DNA of 64,000 nt from Aphrocallistes beatrix (lineage: Eukaryota; Porifera; Hexactinellida; Sceptrulophora; Aphrocallistidae), in NCBI GenBank assembly GCA_963281255.1, contig OY725490.1:1612001-1676000 (forward strand), in the 5' to 3' direction. Below are positions 49,899 to 61,255 of the stretch, piece by piece. Below the pieces are notes generated by a model. The model was not told the origin of the DNA. It saw nothing but the letters and a program-made list of their open reading frames with translations, and did not search any database. The translations under genes and the position numbers were made by a program. Position 1 is the stretch's first letter. Every line of letters starts with the position of its first letter.

Positions 49899-50551
49899 TT
49901 AAGAATGAGTCCGAATAAGTCCATAGTGCTTTGATCGAAACAGTTCGTTAGTTATTTCACGCAGGAGACGCTCATATTCCGCCATTCTCTGTTCCAGATC
50001 TCTAAACATCAATATAAATCGGTTCATCATCTCAACTAGTAACTTTCTGACCTCATCACGATCTGAGTCATCCTTCCCTACAGTGGGAGGAGAAGTGGGA
50101 GAAGTGGGAGAAGTGGGAGAAGTGGGAGAAGTGGGAGAAGAGGGAGAAGAGGGAGAAGTGGGAGAAGTGGGAGAAGTGGGAGAAGTGGGAGAAGTGGGAG
50201 AAGTGGGAGAAGTGGGAGAAGTGGGAGAAGTGGGAGAAGAGGGAGAAGAGGGAGAAGAGGGAGAAGAGGGAGAAGTGGGAGAAGTGGGAGAAGAGGGAGG
50301 AGAGGGAGGAGAGGGAGGAGAGGGAGGAGAAGAGGGAGAAGTGGGAGGAGAAGAGGGAGAAGTGGGAGAAGAGGGAGAATGGGGACAAGAGGGACAAGAG
50401 GGAGTGCTGTCATGGGAGGGAGTTTTCTTGCACCTGAGTCGTCTTCGGATGTGTCGTAACTACAGAAAGGAATCAGTATAATTATGTGCAAATGATCAAT
50501 ACAAAATGTTCAAATAAAATAAAAGATATATTAAACACTTACGAAATCCAT
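49899..50551 (-). CDS. Ser-Pro-Thr repeat protein with helical C-terminus, long copy
   Basis: Two-exon minus-strand gene: exon 1 50543-50551 (Met-Asp-Phe), an 83-nt intron (GTAAGT...CTGTAG), exon 2 49899-50459, total 189 residues with no frameshift. Order: basic start (LRHIRRRLRCKK), about 34 three-residue units SPT/SPS made by a 9-bp repeat, then VGKDDSDRDEVRKLLVEMMN and an amphipathic helix to LRTHS-like end (GLIRTHS) and TAA. The paralogue at 58744-59138 has only about nine units but an almost identical C-terminus, which supports selection on that part. No family is recognised. The GEVGEV and LPLLPL open frames over this region are other readings of the repeat. Confidence 0.65.
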
Positions 50552-52092
50552 TTTATGTTGTAAAATGAAAAAAAGCAAGAGAATAGAAGAGAATAGAAGA
50601 GAATAAATGAAATAGATGAAAAAATGAAATAGATAAAAAAATGAAATAGATGAAAAAATGAAAGTTTAGTTATAGGATAGACCATACAATCAAATGTATT
50701 TATACTTGCGAGATCTGAGTGAAGTTCTACGAATGCATGCTGTGATTAAATATTACTGTCGAAATGATATTGAGTACTTCCTGTACCATTCTCACAAGTC
50801 CAGAGCTAGCTGATTCATTGCACAATAACAATGATGCATCCAGAACATTCCAGTAATACTTGTATATTATTACATAACCACACAGTTTCCTTAAAGTTGT
50901 GCTTCAACTATTTAGCAAATACGTAATTAGTTTGCCGACTATACAATGTATAGTGGCCAACTTCTGAAATGGGTGCCTCTCAATATTTTTTCTCCACAAC
51001 GGGGCACTGACATATGCATTAACTTACAAGTACTTATTATTATAAGTACATAAATGAATTTCTAATGAGCTTATTTCTTGCGATGAATTTCTGAGCAAAG
51101 AGTTTCTGGTGACGAGTTTTCCGCTATTCCGGGGCTCTGTATTTGTGTGAAGATATAGCAACTACCACTAACTACATGGAGGTCTTCAGCTAGAATTAAG
51201 TATCGAGTCTGAACTCTTGTATCTTATTTAGAGTTTGTGATTGGCATTCTAGTTAGTTAAGTCACTTACGCATATTATAAATAGAGATATAATCCAATCT
51301 ACTTTATAATTAATCAATGTGAGCCTAGGCGCTCAAGGGCGCCTCATGCAGACACTAAGTGTTAGCCGTCCACGCAAGCAAGCGAAGCGTGCTTGTTATA
51401 TTGATGAAGGATGAAGGTACTAGATAGTGCTATACACAGAAGAGTCTATCTACACCTTACATCACGATCAAAACTACCAATAAATGTGTTGAATGTAATC
51501 ATATACGACCTATGTCTATGGATATTGGGTTTTTCGCTATATACTAGAATATGCACAAAGGTAACTTGAACACGGTAAGCATGCTAATTATCAATATAAA
51601 TTGATACAATAGAATGGTATACAGCTATGTTTTCCCATATATCTGGACTAAATTCAGGGGCGTAATCATGGGGGGACAGGGGGGGGGGCAGTGCCCCCCC
51701 ATTTTTTTATTATTGCCCCCTCATTTTTCTTGAACCTTATTAATTCATAGTATACATATTTGTTTTATTTTGAAATTCTATATAATTGCCCCCCCATTTA
51801 TTGTGTTTTGCCCTCCCATAATTTTCATTTTGTTACGCCACGGACTAAATTACTATTAAATTGTATAGAAATGTAAATATTTTTAAATTTATTGTCGATG
51901 AAAATAATCAATTGATAGAGCAATATCATATCATTATTAAGCTTTCTTCGAAATTACATAGACCCTTCGCTATTCTTAAGTTTGGATATCTCTTCTACAT
52001 TGAAATTGTATATTTATTGGTTGTATAATATTGACAGAGGTACTACATTCTTTGTAGAATCGAGTAGCATCTAAGATCAACAACTTATTCGA
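50552..52092. other. intergenic, repeat gene to R5
   Basis: Contains GAATAGAAGA and AATGAAATAG short repeats (50575-50665), duplicated flank blocks (51080-51210, 51400-51560), a partial GC-rich module (51320-51395) and a hAT-like MITE (51655-51843). Confidence 0.45.
51655..51843. mobile_element. hAT-like MITE, about 189 bp
   Basis: Ends CAGGGGCGTAATCATGG and TTTGTTACGCCACGG with duplications ACTAAATT on both sides; contains a GGGGGG/CCCCCC hairpin. Confidence 0.65.
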
Positions 52093-55000
52093 ATGAATTT
52101 ATCCAACTATTTCCAGAAACTTCTTCTCTTCATTCAGCTTAGATGTCTCTATGGTAAGTACGGTCTAATTAAACTACAGTGGAACCTGTATATAACGGCC
52201 ACCCAAGGGACTGGAGAAAAAAGGCCGTTATACACAGGTGACTGTTGCATACAGGTGATTGCCATAATCCCCAAAAGGTATTAACGTTGTGCAATAAATA
52301 TCAAGTTTTCAGAAATCCATTACTTGAAGTGATTACATGAAACTTGTTTATCGTTCATAACAGGTCCTGTAATTAACACATAAAAAGGTGAAAAGGTGAT
52401 GGCCGTTATAGACAGTTTTAGGGTCAGTAAGGGACTACAAACGGGTGGCCGTTGACCGCGTTGAGCAGGTGACCGCTATACACAGGTTCAATATCGCTAT
52501 ACACAGGTTCAATATTAACGGTCACCTGTCTATAGGTGATCGCTATAGACATGTGACCGTTATATAGAGTGGCCGTTATAACAGGTTCGACTGTATTTAT
52601 TATGCAAGATTTGTAATTGGGGAAAATTTATAATACAGTCGACTCTGCTTAATAGAGTCATACTAGAATGACATTGTTTACACGCAATATTACACATGTA
52701 ATCTGAGACTTGTAGGATTCACTTAGATTTCTTGAGTTTAACTTTCAGGTACAGTGACACAGAGTCCATCCTTCGCGTGTTCAGGAGAGAGCATCACTGT
52801 CAGCTGTGTACAGACTGTACCTAATGCTGGAGCTGGAGATGTTTTCGATTCCACTAGACCTAGTTTCATTATTGGACCAACTAATGCAGCAATTATAGAA
52901 GCAGTAGTCGATGGGACCGGTACTGCTAATGGTTTCGATCTTTCTCGATTCACTGCTACTTCCAATCCTGGAAATCTCACAGAAGTGTCAGGATCAATCA
53001 CTCTCCTCTCTTACATCGGTAGTACTGATAGAGGTCTGCGCATGGGATGTATTAATATGTATAGAATGAGTGGATTGGGTGATGGTAGTTTCCTCATTCA
53101 AACTCTTCCATTGCTGCAAGCTGGTATGTTCTTAGTGAATAACACCTACTCTTGTGTGAAATCTATTTATTTCATCTTTCGTATGTTTATATTAACTAAT
53201 ATACATATTGATTAATAACACAATTGGATAGCCAAACTGTTTTAAAATGAAAATTACTCCTGTTTTTCGATCGGCTGCCAAAGGTTTAAAATATTTGCTT
53301 GACATTTTTACTACTCCCGCGTGGCAGAGTTGAAAAATAATTTATTTGAATAAATTTGAATTTTTAATTAGGATATAGTCATTACTCTTATTAAAAAAAT
53401 TAATTAAAGTCTTGAATTCTGGATACAAATTTAAACTTGAACATTTGAATCTTACAAGCGCGCTTCGCTTGCTTGCGCTGCGCGGATGGCGGACACTTTG
53501 TGTCCGCCGGAGGCGCCTGTGGTCACCCTTAATTAATTAAGGGAACCGACATCTCTAAATACGTTTGACCTACTCTTACTTAGGGCATTCAAAAAGTTCT
53601 CATCTCATATCTGTATCTCAAATGATAGTGAAAATAGGATATTTCCGATTTGTCCATTGTATTCCTTAGGGGATCAGCTTCCAATTTATATATTGGTTTA
53701 TTTTAAAAGGACAATTATTGTAGTTCCTTTATTAGATTTTTTGTGCATCGGTTTAGGGTAGTGTCGAAAAGTTGGAATCTCCCCATTGAAAATGGCTTAA
53801 AACTAAATTTGGAGAATAAAAGTTGTGAAAATCGTAGAATAAGGTCATTAAAAGGTTAAATAATTAAGAACCAATGTGAAAAAGTAAACGGGAGGTGTTC
53901 AATAGTATTGCTCGTGTTGAAAAAATATCATGCTACTTTTAGTGGATTTTTTGTCAATTTTCGCCACTCAAAAAGTGGGACAAAAATGGTAGTAAACCAC
54001 TTCAAAACATAGTATTCCCTCAGCCTCAAACTATAATACTTCAGAAAATTCAATCTATATGTTAGTTGATGCGTAGAATTCGATGGAGGGATCAGTTTTA
54101 ATCTAAATTTGCTCAGAACTGAAATATATCAAAGGGAACCCGAAAAATCACGTTCAAAGGGACTACCTTAAACCGATGTACAAAAATATAATGTAGGAAC
54201 CACAACAATTGTCCTTGTAAAATAAACCAATATACAAATTGGAAGCTGATCCCCTAAGGAATACAATAGACAAATAGAAAATATCCTATTTTTTCACTAT
54301 CATTTGAGATACAGATTTGGGATGAGAACTTTTTGAATGCCCTAAGTATAATCGATATCGCACGAAAAATCACCAAATTTATCAAATTAATTTTTTAAGA
54401 TGTTTTTTTGTTGTATTAGTCCGAATTGATTGAAGAATTGACGAGTGGTAGAGAGCTTATATAGACGTCTGAATTATAATATACGTTGTGTATATCAATA
54501 AAAAGGTTTTGTGTATATTTTCACACCTTTATACACATATTTTGAAACCATTTGATGAATTGTTTATTCGTACAGAGGAATTTGCTTATTTAGCAACTCA
54601 CAAAAAAGCTACCAATAAAGATACTTTATTTAAAATATTGACTTGGGTTTGAAAATTGGTTACTCATAGAGGAGCTGCTAATAATATGCGAACTCCAGAT
54701 CTCATAAGTTTAAATAAACCTGTATCAAAAACATTTCAGCATTATCGAAAACTGTAGTATGGTATCGATATAATTATCCAATAAATATGTCACATGAGAA
54801 ATTTTCTAAATTATTAGGTCCTCCATCGATCAGTTCTGCTATTCCAACCATTCAGAACCTGAACCCTTCTACTTGTGAAGGAACTCTCAGATTCAATCTA
54901 ACTTCTACGTCTGACAGAGACAATAGTTACTCCATCTTATTCAATGATAGAAGTGTAGCATCTAATCTACCGTCTTCTGACACAGAGTTCACACACAACA

Positions 55001-55358
55001 CTCAATTCCTACTCAACACTAACTATCCAACTTCTATCATAGCTACTAGTTGTGCTGGTAACTCTAATGATGGAGATGCTAGTGTTGGAGTTAATGGTGA
55101 GTTCAATTGATTAAATGTCATTTATCCAGCTGATGATACACTTCAAAAAGTGACTATACGTAGGGTGTGATAGGTCAATTTGTATGAAAATAGAGTAATC
55201 AGAATCATATGGATGGATAAAAATTGCTCCATATCTCCTTTACAATAGAGTATTTCATATACAAGTAACAACTGAGAATACAATATCAGGGAAAAGTTGT
55301 AGGTGCCTCTAACATCTTTACAGCCATGTTTTAGTCATGTTTGCTGATCTGTTTAATG

Positions 55359-55421
<63 letters not shown>

Positions 55422-57462
55422 TATTAAACTACTGTGATCCAACCTTTCATTCTATATATATATATTTGCTCTATTTAGGATACATCCAGTCAGATGTATC
55501 GTGTGCTCAATACAATAATGTGACTGGTGTACTTACAATTGATTGGGTAAGTTCAGTTCCTCCTTCAGTATATCAGTTCCTCCTTCAGCTATTTTTAGAA
55601 CAGTTCCTCGTATAGGAGATGCCCTTAACATACCTTTTCCCATCCTTCAATATATTTAATAGTGTTTGACTCTCTGTCTGTCGACCAACATTATTATATT
55701 CCAATTTAGGATTTAATATCAAATTTATTCAAACAAAAGTGTACGGATAAAAAAATGTTTTTCAGAGTTCAACTACTAATTTCCATCCCTTTTGTGAGAA
55801 CTCAATGAAATATCTTAGATTTGCAATTTCTTATGTATATTTGTAGAGGAATGAAGAAGATTCACTATATCTAGTATTTTTCCATATTTATTCTTACATG
55901 AATAGAATAATGCATTTCTAGTTCTATTCTTAGACTCTAAACAATCCTTCACAACCAACTGGAGTTTCAGGAATTAACATTGTTTATTCAGCTCGTGTGA
56001 TATATTCTCATACTAAAGGAATATACAACCACTCATACCCCCCTGACACCTCTACCTTCAATCTTATGAATACTATAACGACATATGATTTGCCTCTAAC
56101 TCCTCACAGCTTCAAAGATCCTCAGGGAGTAGAGACTAACATAATAGCTTATGTACGAATACTACAGCAGTGTGGGCAAGATTTGGTTGGAACAGAATTT
56201 AACTGTATTTTCAGTTCAGGTATCTTAACCAACTGAGATTTTTTCTACTACGCTACTGTTATTCAGATGCTACTGTGTATAGTACTAGGGGCTCCAAAAA
56301 ATTTGAAAGTTTGAATATTTAGATGCACACTCTTCAAAGAGTTTGCTTTGATCACCAAGATTCACCATAAAAACTTCATGCAATTTGAGGATGGTCTAGT
56401 GGTCCCGCAAAGTACTAGCCTCCCCCTCGTGCTAATTTATAATGGGATATGCCCTGGTTGGGGCTAAAAGTTGTAAAAGGCGTACTTCTGATCTCTAAAT
56501 AAACTAGTAGCTTTATTTTTGTGATATTTGAGGGTAATTTTATATAAGCTAATAATACATTTTAATAACCTAAAATCTACCAGTTCCGAGATATTGGCGA
56601 AAACAGTTGGGACCAGCCTTCATACTTGAAATTATTAATGGTCTCAATTGTTTTCACCAATATCTCCGAACCGGTAGCTTTTAGGTCATTAAAATGTATT
56701 ATTAGCTGATATAAAATCACCTCCAAATATCACGAAAATAAAGTCACTAGTTTATATAAACATCAGAAATACGCCTTTGACAACTTTTGGCCCCAACCTG
56801 GACATATCCCATTATAAATTAGCATGAGGGGGAAGTAACTTTGCGTGACCACTAAACCATCCCCAAATTGCATGAAATTTTATGGTGAATACTTGGTGAT
56901 CAAAGTAAACTATTTGAAGAGTGTGCATCTAAAGATTCAAACTATCGTATTTTTGGAGCACTCTAGTGTATACTTATATCTTATATATTAAAACGCTAGA
57001 ATTTTTTTTGTTTTTGTTTGTCCCAATTGATTTGTCCCAATTGATTGAAGGGTGCTCCGCTTAATCGGACCAAAATGTTTTGAAAAATATACTAGAGACT
57101 AGCTTCCAACGGATGACATGGGTTTTTCAGGGGTGCAGATTTCGAATATCATATTTTCGAATAAATTTGATGATCAATTTGTTTACTTTTGTTTGTAATA
57201 GATATAAAAAGTATTCGTACTGTTATACCCTAAAATAAAATAGTATTGTACTAGTATATAAGTTATTGTTTTGATAAAAATGTGTTTAGAATCCAGATGT
57301 TGGCAAGTGATTAATTATTTGTTTAAATAATCCATAGCACAAGCATTTATTGTTTATTTCTATAGGTCTTATCATCGGAGCTATAATAGTAGGAATATAC
57401 TGTGTAGAGTTTACCCTGATCTCTCTTATTATTTACTTGAAGTGCTGCAGGGAAAAAAAATG
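52093..57462 (+). CDS. receptor R5: stalkless, tailless Ig-like/FN3 membrane protein
   Basis: Exons: A 52093-52153 (leader MNLSNYFQKLLLFIQLRC), B 52749-53123 (Ig-like, cysteines in FACSG, VSCVQ and MGCIN), C 54818-55096, D 55479-55546, E 55934-56219, H 57366-57462 (TM, IIGAIIVG then LISLIIYLKCCREKK). Exon E joins H directly in phase 1. No F or G stalk exon survives; a foldback element fills that place. Exon H ends in phase 2 on TG, and joining the next acceptor (57533) makes TGA, so the predicted product is 388 residues with about seven cytoplasmic residues. Closest to R4 in leader, flanks and B exon. Could act as a decoy, a non-signalling partner or be decaying. Confidence 0.65.
52177..52593. 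mobile_element. TA-flanked pogo/Tigger-like element, 417 bp
   Basis: Ends CAGTGGAACCTGTATATAAC and GTTATAACAGGTTCGACTG, TA both sides, internal GGTGACCGCTATACACAGG repeats. In the R5 leader intron. Confidence 0.7.
53456..54405 (-). mobile_element. Helitron-like family II element interrupted by a TA element
   Basis: GC-rich end at 53456-53520, body resumes at 54347 with ATCGATATCGCACGAAAAAT and is then truncated. In the R5 B-C intron. Confidence 0.45.
53579..54346. mobile_element. TA-flanked element, 768 bp, about 180-bp inverted repeats
   Basis: Ends CTTAGGGCATTCAAAAAG and CTTTTTGAATGCCCTAAG with TA at 53577-53578 and 54347-54348. Removing it restores the family II sequence seen at about 44160. 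Confidence 0.8.
55353..55430. repeat. (TA)n microsatellite
   Basis: Nearly pure TA tract in the R5 C-D intron. Confidence 0.9.
56283..56966. mobile_element. large foldback element replacing R5 stalk exons
   Basis: Near-complete palindrome of about 680 bp, ends CTAGGGGCTCCAAAAAA and TTTTTGGAGCACTCTAG. Followed at 56972 by the start of a Helitron-like fragment (ATATATTAAAACGCTAG). Confidence 0.7.
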
Positions 57463-57532
57463 GTCAGTTGTCTAGAAATATCTTGTACATATTGTAATAT
57501 ATAAAATTAATTTATATTTCTTCCGCATTTAG

Positions 57533-57623
57533 ATTCTATTCTAGATTAGAGCTAGCTTATCTTCAACCAATCAGTCTGCTCTGGCTGATCAATCAATCTC
57601 CTTTCGATACTAACCACAAATGA
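57533..57623 (+). pseudogene. R5 relic of fused I/J tail exons
   Basis: After acceptor GCATTTAG the sequence retains only the ends of the ancestral tail: CTTCAACCAATCAG, TCTGCTCTGGCTGATCAATC and CTCCTTTCGATACTAACCAC then AAATGA. The terminal tyrosine codon of YANLK is now GAT (Asp). All three YxxM motifs are gone. Confidence 0.65.
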
Positions 57624-58743
57624 TTCACATCTTCTCTCTGTATAAGGAATGGAATGTATATGTTTGTTTTTAGATTGATTGCTTTATGCTATTTGTAAAT
57701 TGACCATAAAGAGTAATGTACTATATATATATACTGTATTATTGTTATTTTTCTATTTTATTTTAGGTAATGCATTAGAAACCGCTTTTTTTCACACCGA
57801 TTTATCCTTACTTATCGGGGTTTTTTACTATTTCAGAATCTTAATTATATAAAAAATTCCAAATCTATAATAATTCCCATCGGTTTTTCTTACTGTTTGA
57901 ACCTGTAAAGAAATAGCAAGAAAAACCGGTTCGACTGTAATAAGTATAGGGTTTTTAATCTCCAGGACTAAAATTGAATTCCCAGGATTTAGGGATTGCC
58001 AAATTCTTAATCCCGGTATCCCGAGTTAGCAACTTTCAAGAATTGGTATGCTTGAATATGTATACAAGTTTAATAGAATATGACTAAATTTGAATTAATG
58101 AAATATTCGGATGTTTAGAAAGAGAATTTCATGGATTGATCTTTAATAAATGTGCAATCCTTTGGTTGATCCACCTTCGCACTTTCTAGTAATTATACTC
58201 AACTAATTTTCACTCAGGGAACACTTGAAAGATATCCAAATTGCTGCCCCTTCAAAACATTTTCTCTCCATCATATAGATATTTGTAAATTCGATATGTA
58301 AGACATACAAATCACTGTGGACTATTTTTAAATGTATTAGATCAACGATTGCTTAGGTTCAGGTGGTAGATCCTGAATATTATATCTAACTGCAATGTAT
58401 GTATCTGATAGATAATCTGTTTACTTTTGTTTCCAATTAAGACAATCGAGTTTAAAAAGAATATTGCAAATATTTTGTTTGAAATAAGCTAGCAAAAATC
58501 AGTCAAATTGAGTCTTATTTTCTTCTTATTGATCAACATTTTATAAATATGAAAATTAGAGGACGTCCTATTTATAAATCATAGATACAAATCTAAAAAA
58601 TTCAATGAATTAACAAGTTTATTTGCTTTATTAATTGATCCTAACTTGACAGCTACAGCATAAGAAAGTTCTCTATGTTGAGTAATAATACACTAAATAA
58701 ATAAAATTAAAATAAAAAAAGCTCCAATGCTGTTCTCATCGCA
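57624..58743. other. R5 3' flank
   Basis: R5 3' UTR-like sequence resembling R1 10595-10680, relics of a TA element (57770-57945), then the block duplicated from behind R4. Confidence 0.4.
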
Positions 58744-59138
58744 TTAAGAATGAGTCCGAATACGTCCATAGTGCTTTGATGGAAACAGTTCGTTAGTTAT
58801 TTCACGCATGAGACGCTCATATTCCGCCATTCTCTGTTCCAGATCTCTAAACATCAATATAAATCGGTTCATCATCTCAACTAGTAACTTTCTGACCTCA
58901 TCACGATCTGAGTCATCCTTCCCTACAGTGGGAGGAGAAGTGGGAGAAGTGGGAGAAGTGGGAGAAGTGGGAGAAGAGGGAGAAGAGGGAGAAGAGGGAG
59001 AAGAGGGAGTTTTCTTGCACCTGAGTCGTCTACGGATGCGCCGTAACTACAGAAAGGAATCAGTATAATTATGTGCAAATGATCAATACAAAATGTTCAA
59101 ATTAAATAAAAGATATATTAAACACTCACGAAATCCAT
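58744..59138 (-). CDS. Ser-Pro-Thr repeat protein with helical C-terminus, short copy
   Basis: Exon 1 59130-59138 (Met-Asp-Phe), an 83-nt intron (GTGAGT...CTGTAG), exon 2 58744-59046; 103 residues. Same plan as the copy at 49899: LRRIRRRLRCKK, about nine SPS/SPT units, VGKDDSDRDEVRKLLVEMMN, helix, GRIRTHS, TAA. Differences from the long copy in the C-terminus are few (for example Leu to Met, Arg to Pro, Leu to Arg). An alternative first exon at 59253-59363 would add a membrane segment in frame. The gene is convergent to R5. Confidence 0.65.
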
Positions 59139-59252
59139 TTTATGTTGTAAAATGAAAATAAGCAAGAGAATAGAAGATAATAAATGAAATGGATAAAAAA
59201 ATGAAAGTTTAGTTATTGGATAGACCATGTAATCAATTGTATTTATACTTAC

Positions 59253-59363
59253 AAGATACTGAGAAGTTCTACGAATGCATGTTGTGATAAATATTGCTAT
59301 CGAAATGATATTGAGTACTTCCTGTGCCATTCCCACTAGACCGGCATAAGCTAGCTCATGCAT
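59253..59363 (-). CDS. possible alternative first exon with membrane segment
   Basis: 37 codons from ATG at 59363 to a GTAAGT donor (59247-59252), phase 0, matching the phase 0 acceptor at 59046. It encodes MHELAYAGLVGMAQEV followed by LNIISIAIFITTCIRR, a likely membrane segment. In the long copy the corresponding region has a frameshift and the donor is GCAAGT, so only the short copy could use it. Confidence 0.4.
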
Positions 59364-60544
59364 TGCACACTAACAATGGATTGAACGCATAATACACCAA
59401 TTTTAACTCCTTGTGCAGTTGCAGATTTTTTCTGTGATACACCATTTTAAAATAGATTTTAAAATTAATTATTCATTTCACACTGTGATAAGAATAGATT
59501 TCTATTGTTCTGGATTTAACACCCATTACCAAAAGCTAGTGTGAGATTGAGATTGTGAGAGAGCTCAATTTTGATATTCAACTATTCTTTTTCATTGTTT
59601 CAAGTACACACAGCGGTTAAGAACAAGTTTAGACTAGATATTATTTGGGTACGTAGATCTCATTCAAATTACACAAATATACTGAGCTAGATTAATCATA
59701 TCCATACAAGGATTATATTCTATGTTTGAAACTTAAAAACTTGATAATGGAAAGTGATAGAAGATAAATTTCAACGAATAAATGTTTATCATATACCTCG
59801 ACACATTTTAGTAAATATTTTAAGCTAAAGCTGAGTTCTCTACGGCTAATATAAGATATTTCAATGTGTAGATTCCTATTTTCCCACTTTGAAATTAATA
59901 ATGTGGACATTTTTGAGTTGTATGTATATATGTATGTATACATATTTACTTGCCAACTGTCCCGTTTTTGGTGGGACGTCCCGCTTTTTTCACTCTTCTA
60001 TTGACCTAATTTTCTCGAGTGTCCCGCTTTTCTATATCCTATGTATAATACTTTTCTATTGCGTCCCGCCATGTCCAGCGAAATTTAACGCTGCATCCCG
60101 CTTTAATCATGGCTCGAGTTGGCTTGTATGCTATTGGAGATTCGACCGTAGTATCGTTTGAAATTGCAATTGTATTGATAGAAATAATACGATATACAAG
60201 TTGGATTTCATTACGATGAAAACCAATCTATTTTGTTTGAACGTAACAGGATACACAAGTATGTAGGTTTATCGAGATTTTATATGCTGGCAATATGTAC
60301 AATGCTACATGAACTCTATCTTCACCATATTGAAACAAGTATAATGTAAGGCAATTACTTCACGGTGTATCTGGGTTGAATTACTGATCCAGTATTATAA
60401 GAATAAATCTTGTTCCAATGAAGACTATGATATTCTACAGATATTCTACTCTCAGCTGTGTTGATTAAACGCAATTATCCTACTTTTTCGATGAATATAA
60501 CTAACATCTCCCTGACATCTCCCTGACATCTCCCTTCAGATATG

Positions 60545-60812
60545 ACAGTGGTTCTTAACCGGGGGGAATTTGGAGGATTTTTTTGGGAAATTTATTTATC
60601 AAATTGGGTAATAAATGCTAATACGTACTAGAATCTGCTAGAATCTGCTAGAATCTACTAGAATATAGAATATTAGATAAATACACGGTATACTCTAATA
60701 TTCAGACCATTGGATAAAGAATATTATAATACAATTTAATGTTAATAAGTCAGGGGGAGGATGTCTTGAAATTTCGCAAGGGGGTAACATGATTGTTTCG
60801 GTTAAGAACCCC
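60545..60812. mobile_element. inverted-repeat MITE
   Basis: Ends CAGTGGTTCTTAACCGGGGG and CGGTTAAGAACCCC; hAT-like termini, duplication not clear. Confidence 0.4.
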
Positions 60813-60965
60813 TCCATCTATGAGCTTAATTTGGTTGGAAATATTGTATGCGAAGAAAAGATATTCCTACAGATGTATTCTAATGGATATAAAATGTCAA
60901 ACTTTGAAATTCCTTTTTGTTGTCCCGGACATCACTTTAAATTTTTATACGAAAATAATACCTAG

Positions 60966-61255
60966 AGTCCTCACAACCAATTGGAGCTTAGGAATTAATA
61001 TTGCTTACTTCTTAACATATTCTCATAGTAACGGAACAGTCACATGCTTATTCACTGACACTTCTAACTTCAATCTTACCTCTACTGAAACGACAATTGA
61101 TGTACCTTTAATGACTACATATTTATATACATATATGATAATGCTCACAACATAATTATCTTATTCTATCAGAAGAGAGACTGCACAACATCAGTATGCA
61201 AGGAAGCAATAGGAGTGTGAACAGGAATTATTTGGCTGTGGTCTTAGATCAAATC
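60966..61255 (+). pseudogene. relic receptor FN3 exon E
   Basis: CTCACAACCAATTGGAGCTT and CATATTCTCATAGTAACGGA through CTTCAATCTTACCTCTACTG match exon E of R1/R2. Deletions, an insertion near 61115-61140 and loss of the start disrupt the frame. Confidence 0.75.

Noticed and set aside
50083-50481. Plus-strand Gly-Glu-Val repeat protein and minus-strand Leu-Pro repeat protein.
   Set aside because: Other frames of the 9-bp repeat; the minus-strand SPT frame has matching splice sites, a conserved C-terminus and a paralogue.
57533-57623. R5 tail read as a working cytoplasmic exon (FYSRLELAYL onward).
   Set aside because: Joining to the only usable TM donor creates TGA first, and no tyrosine motif survives.
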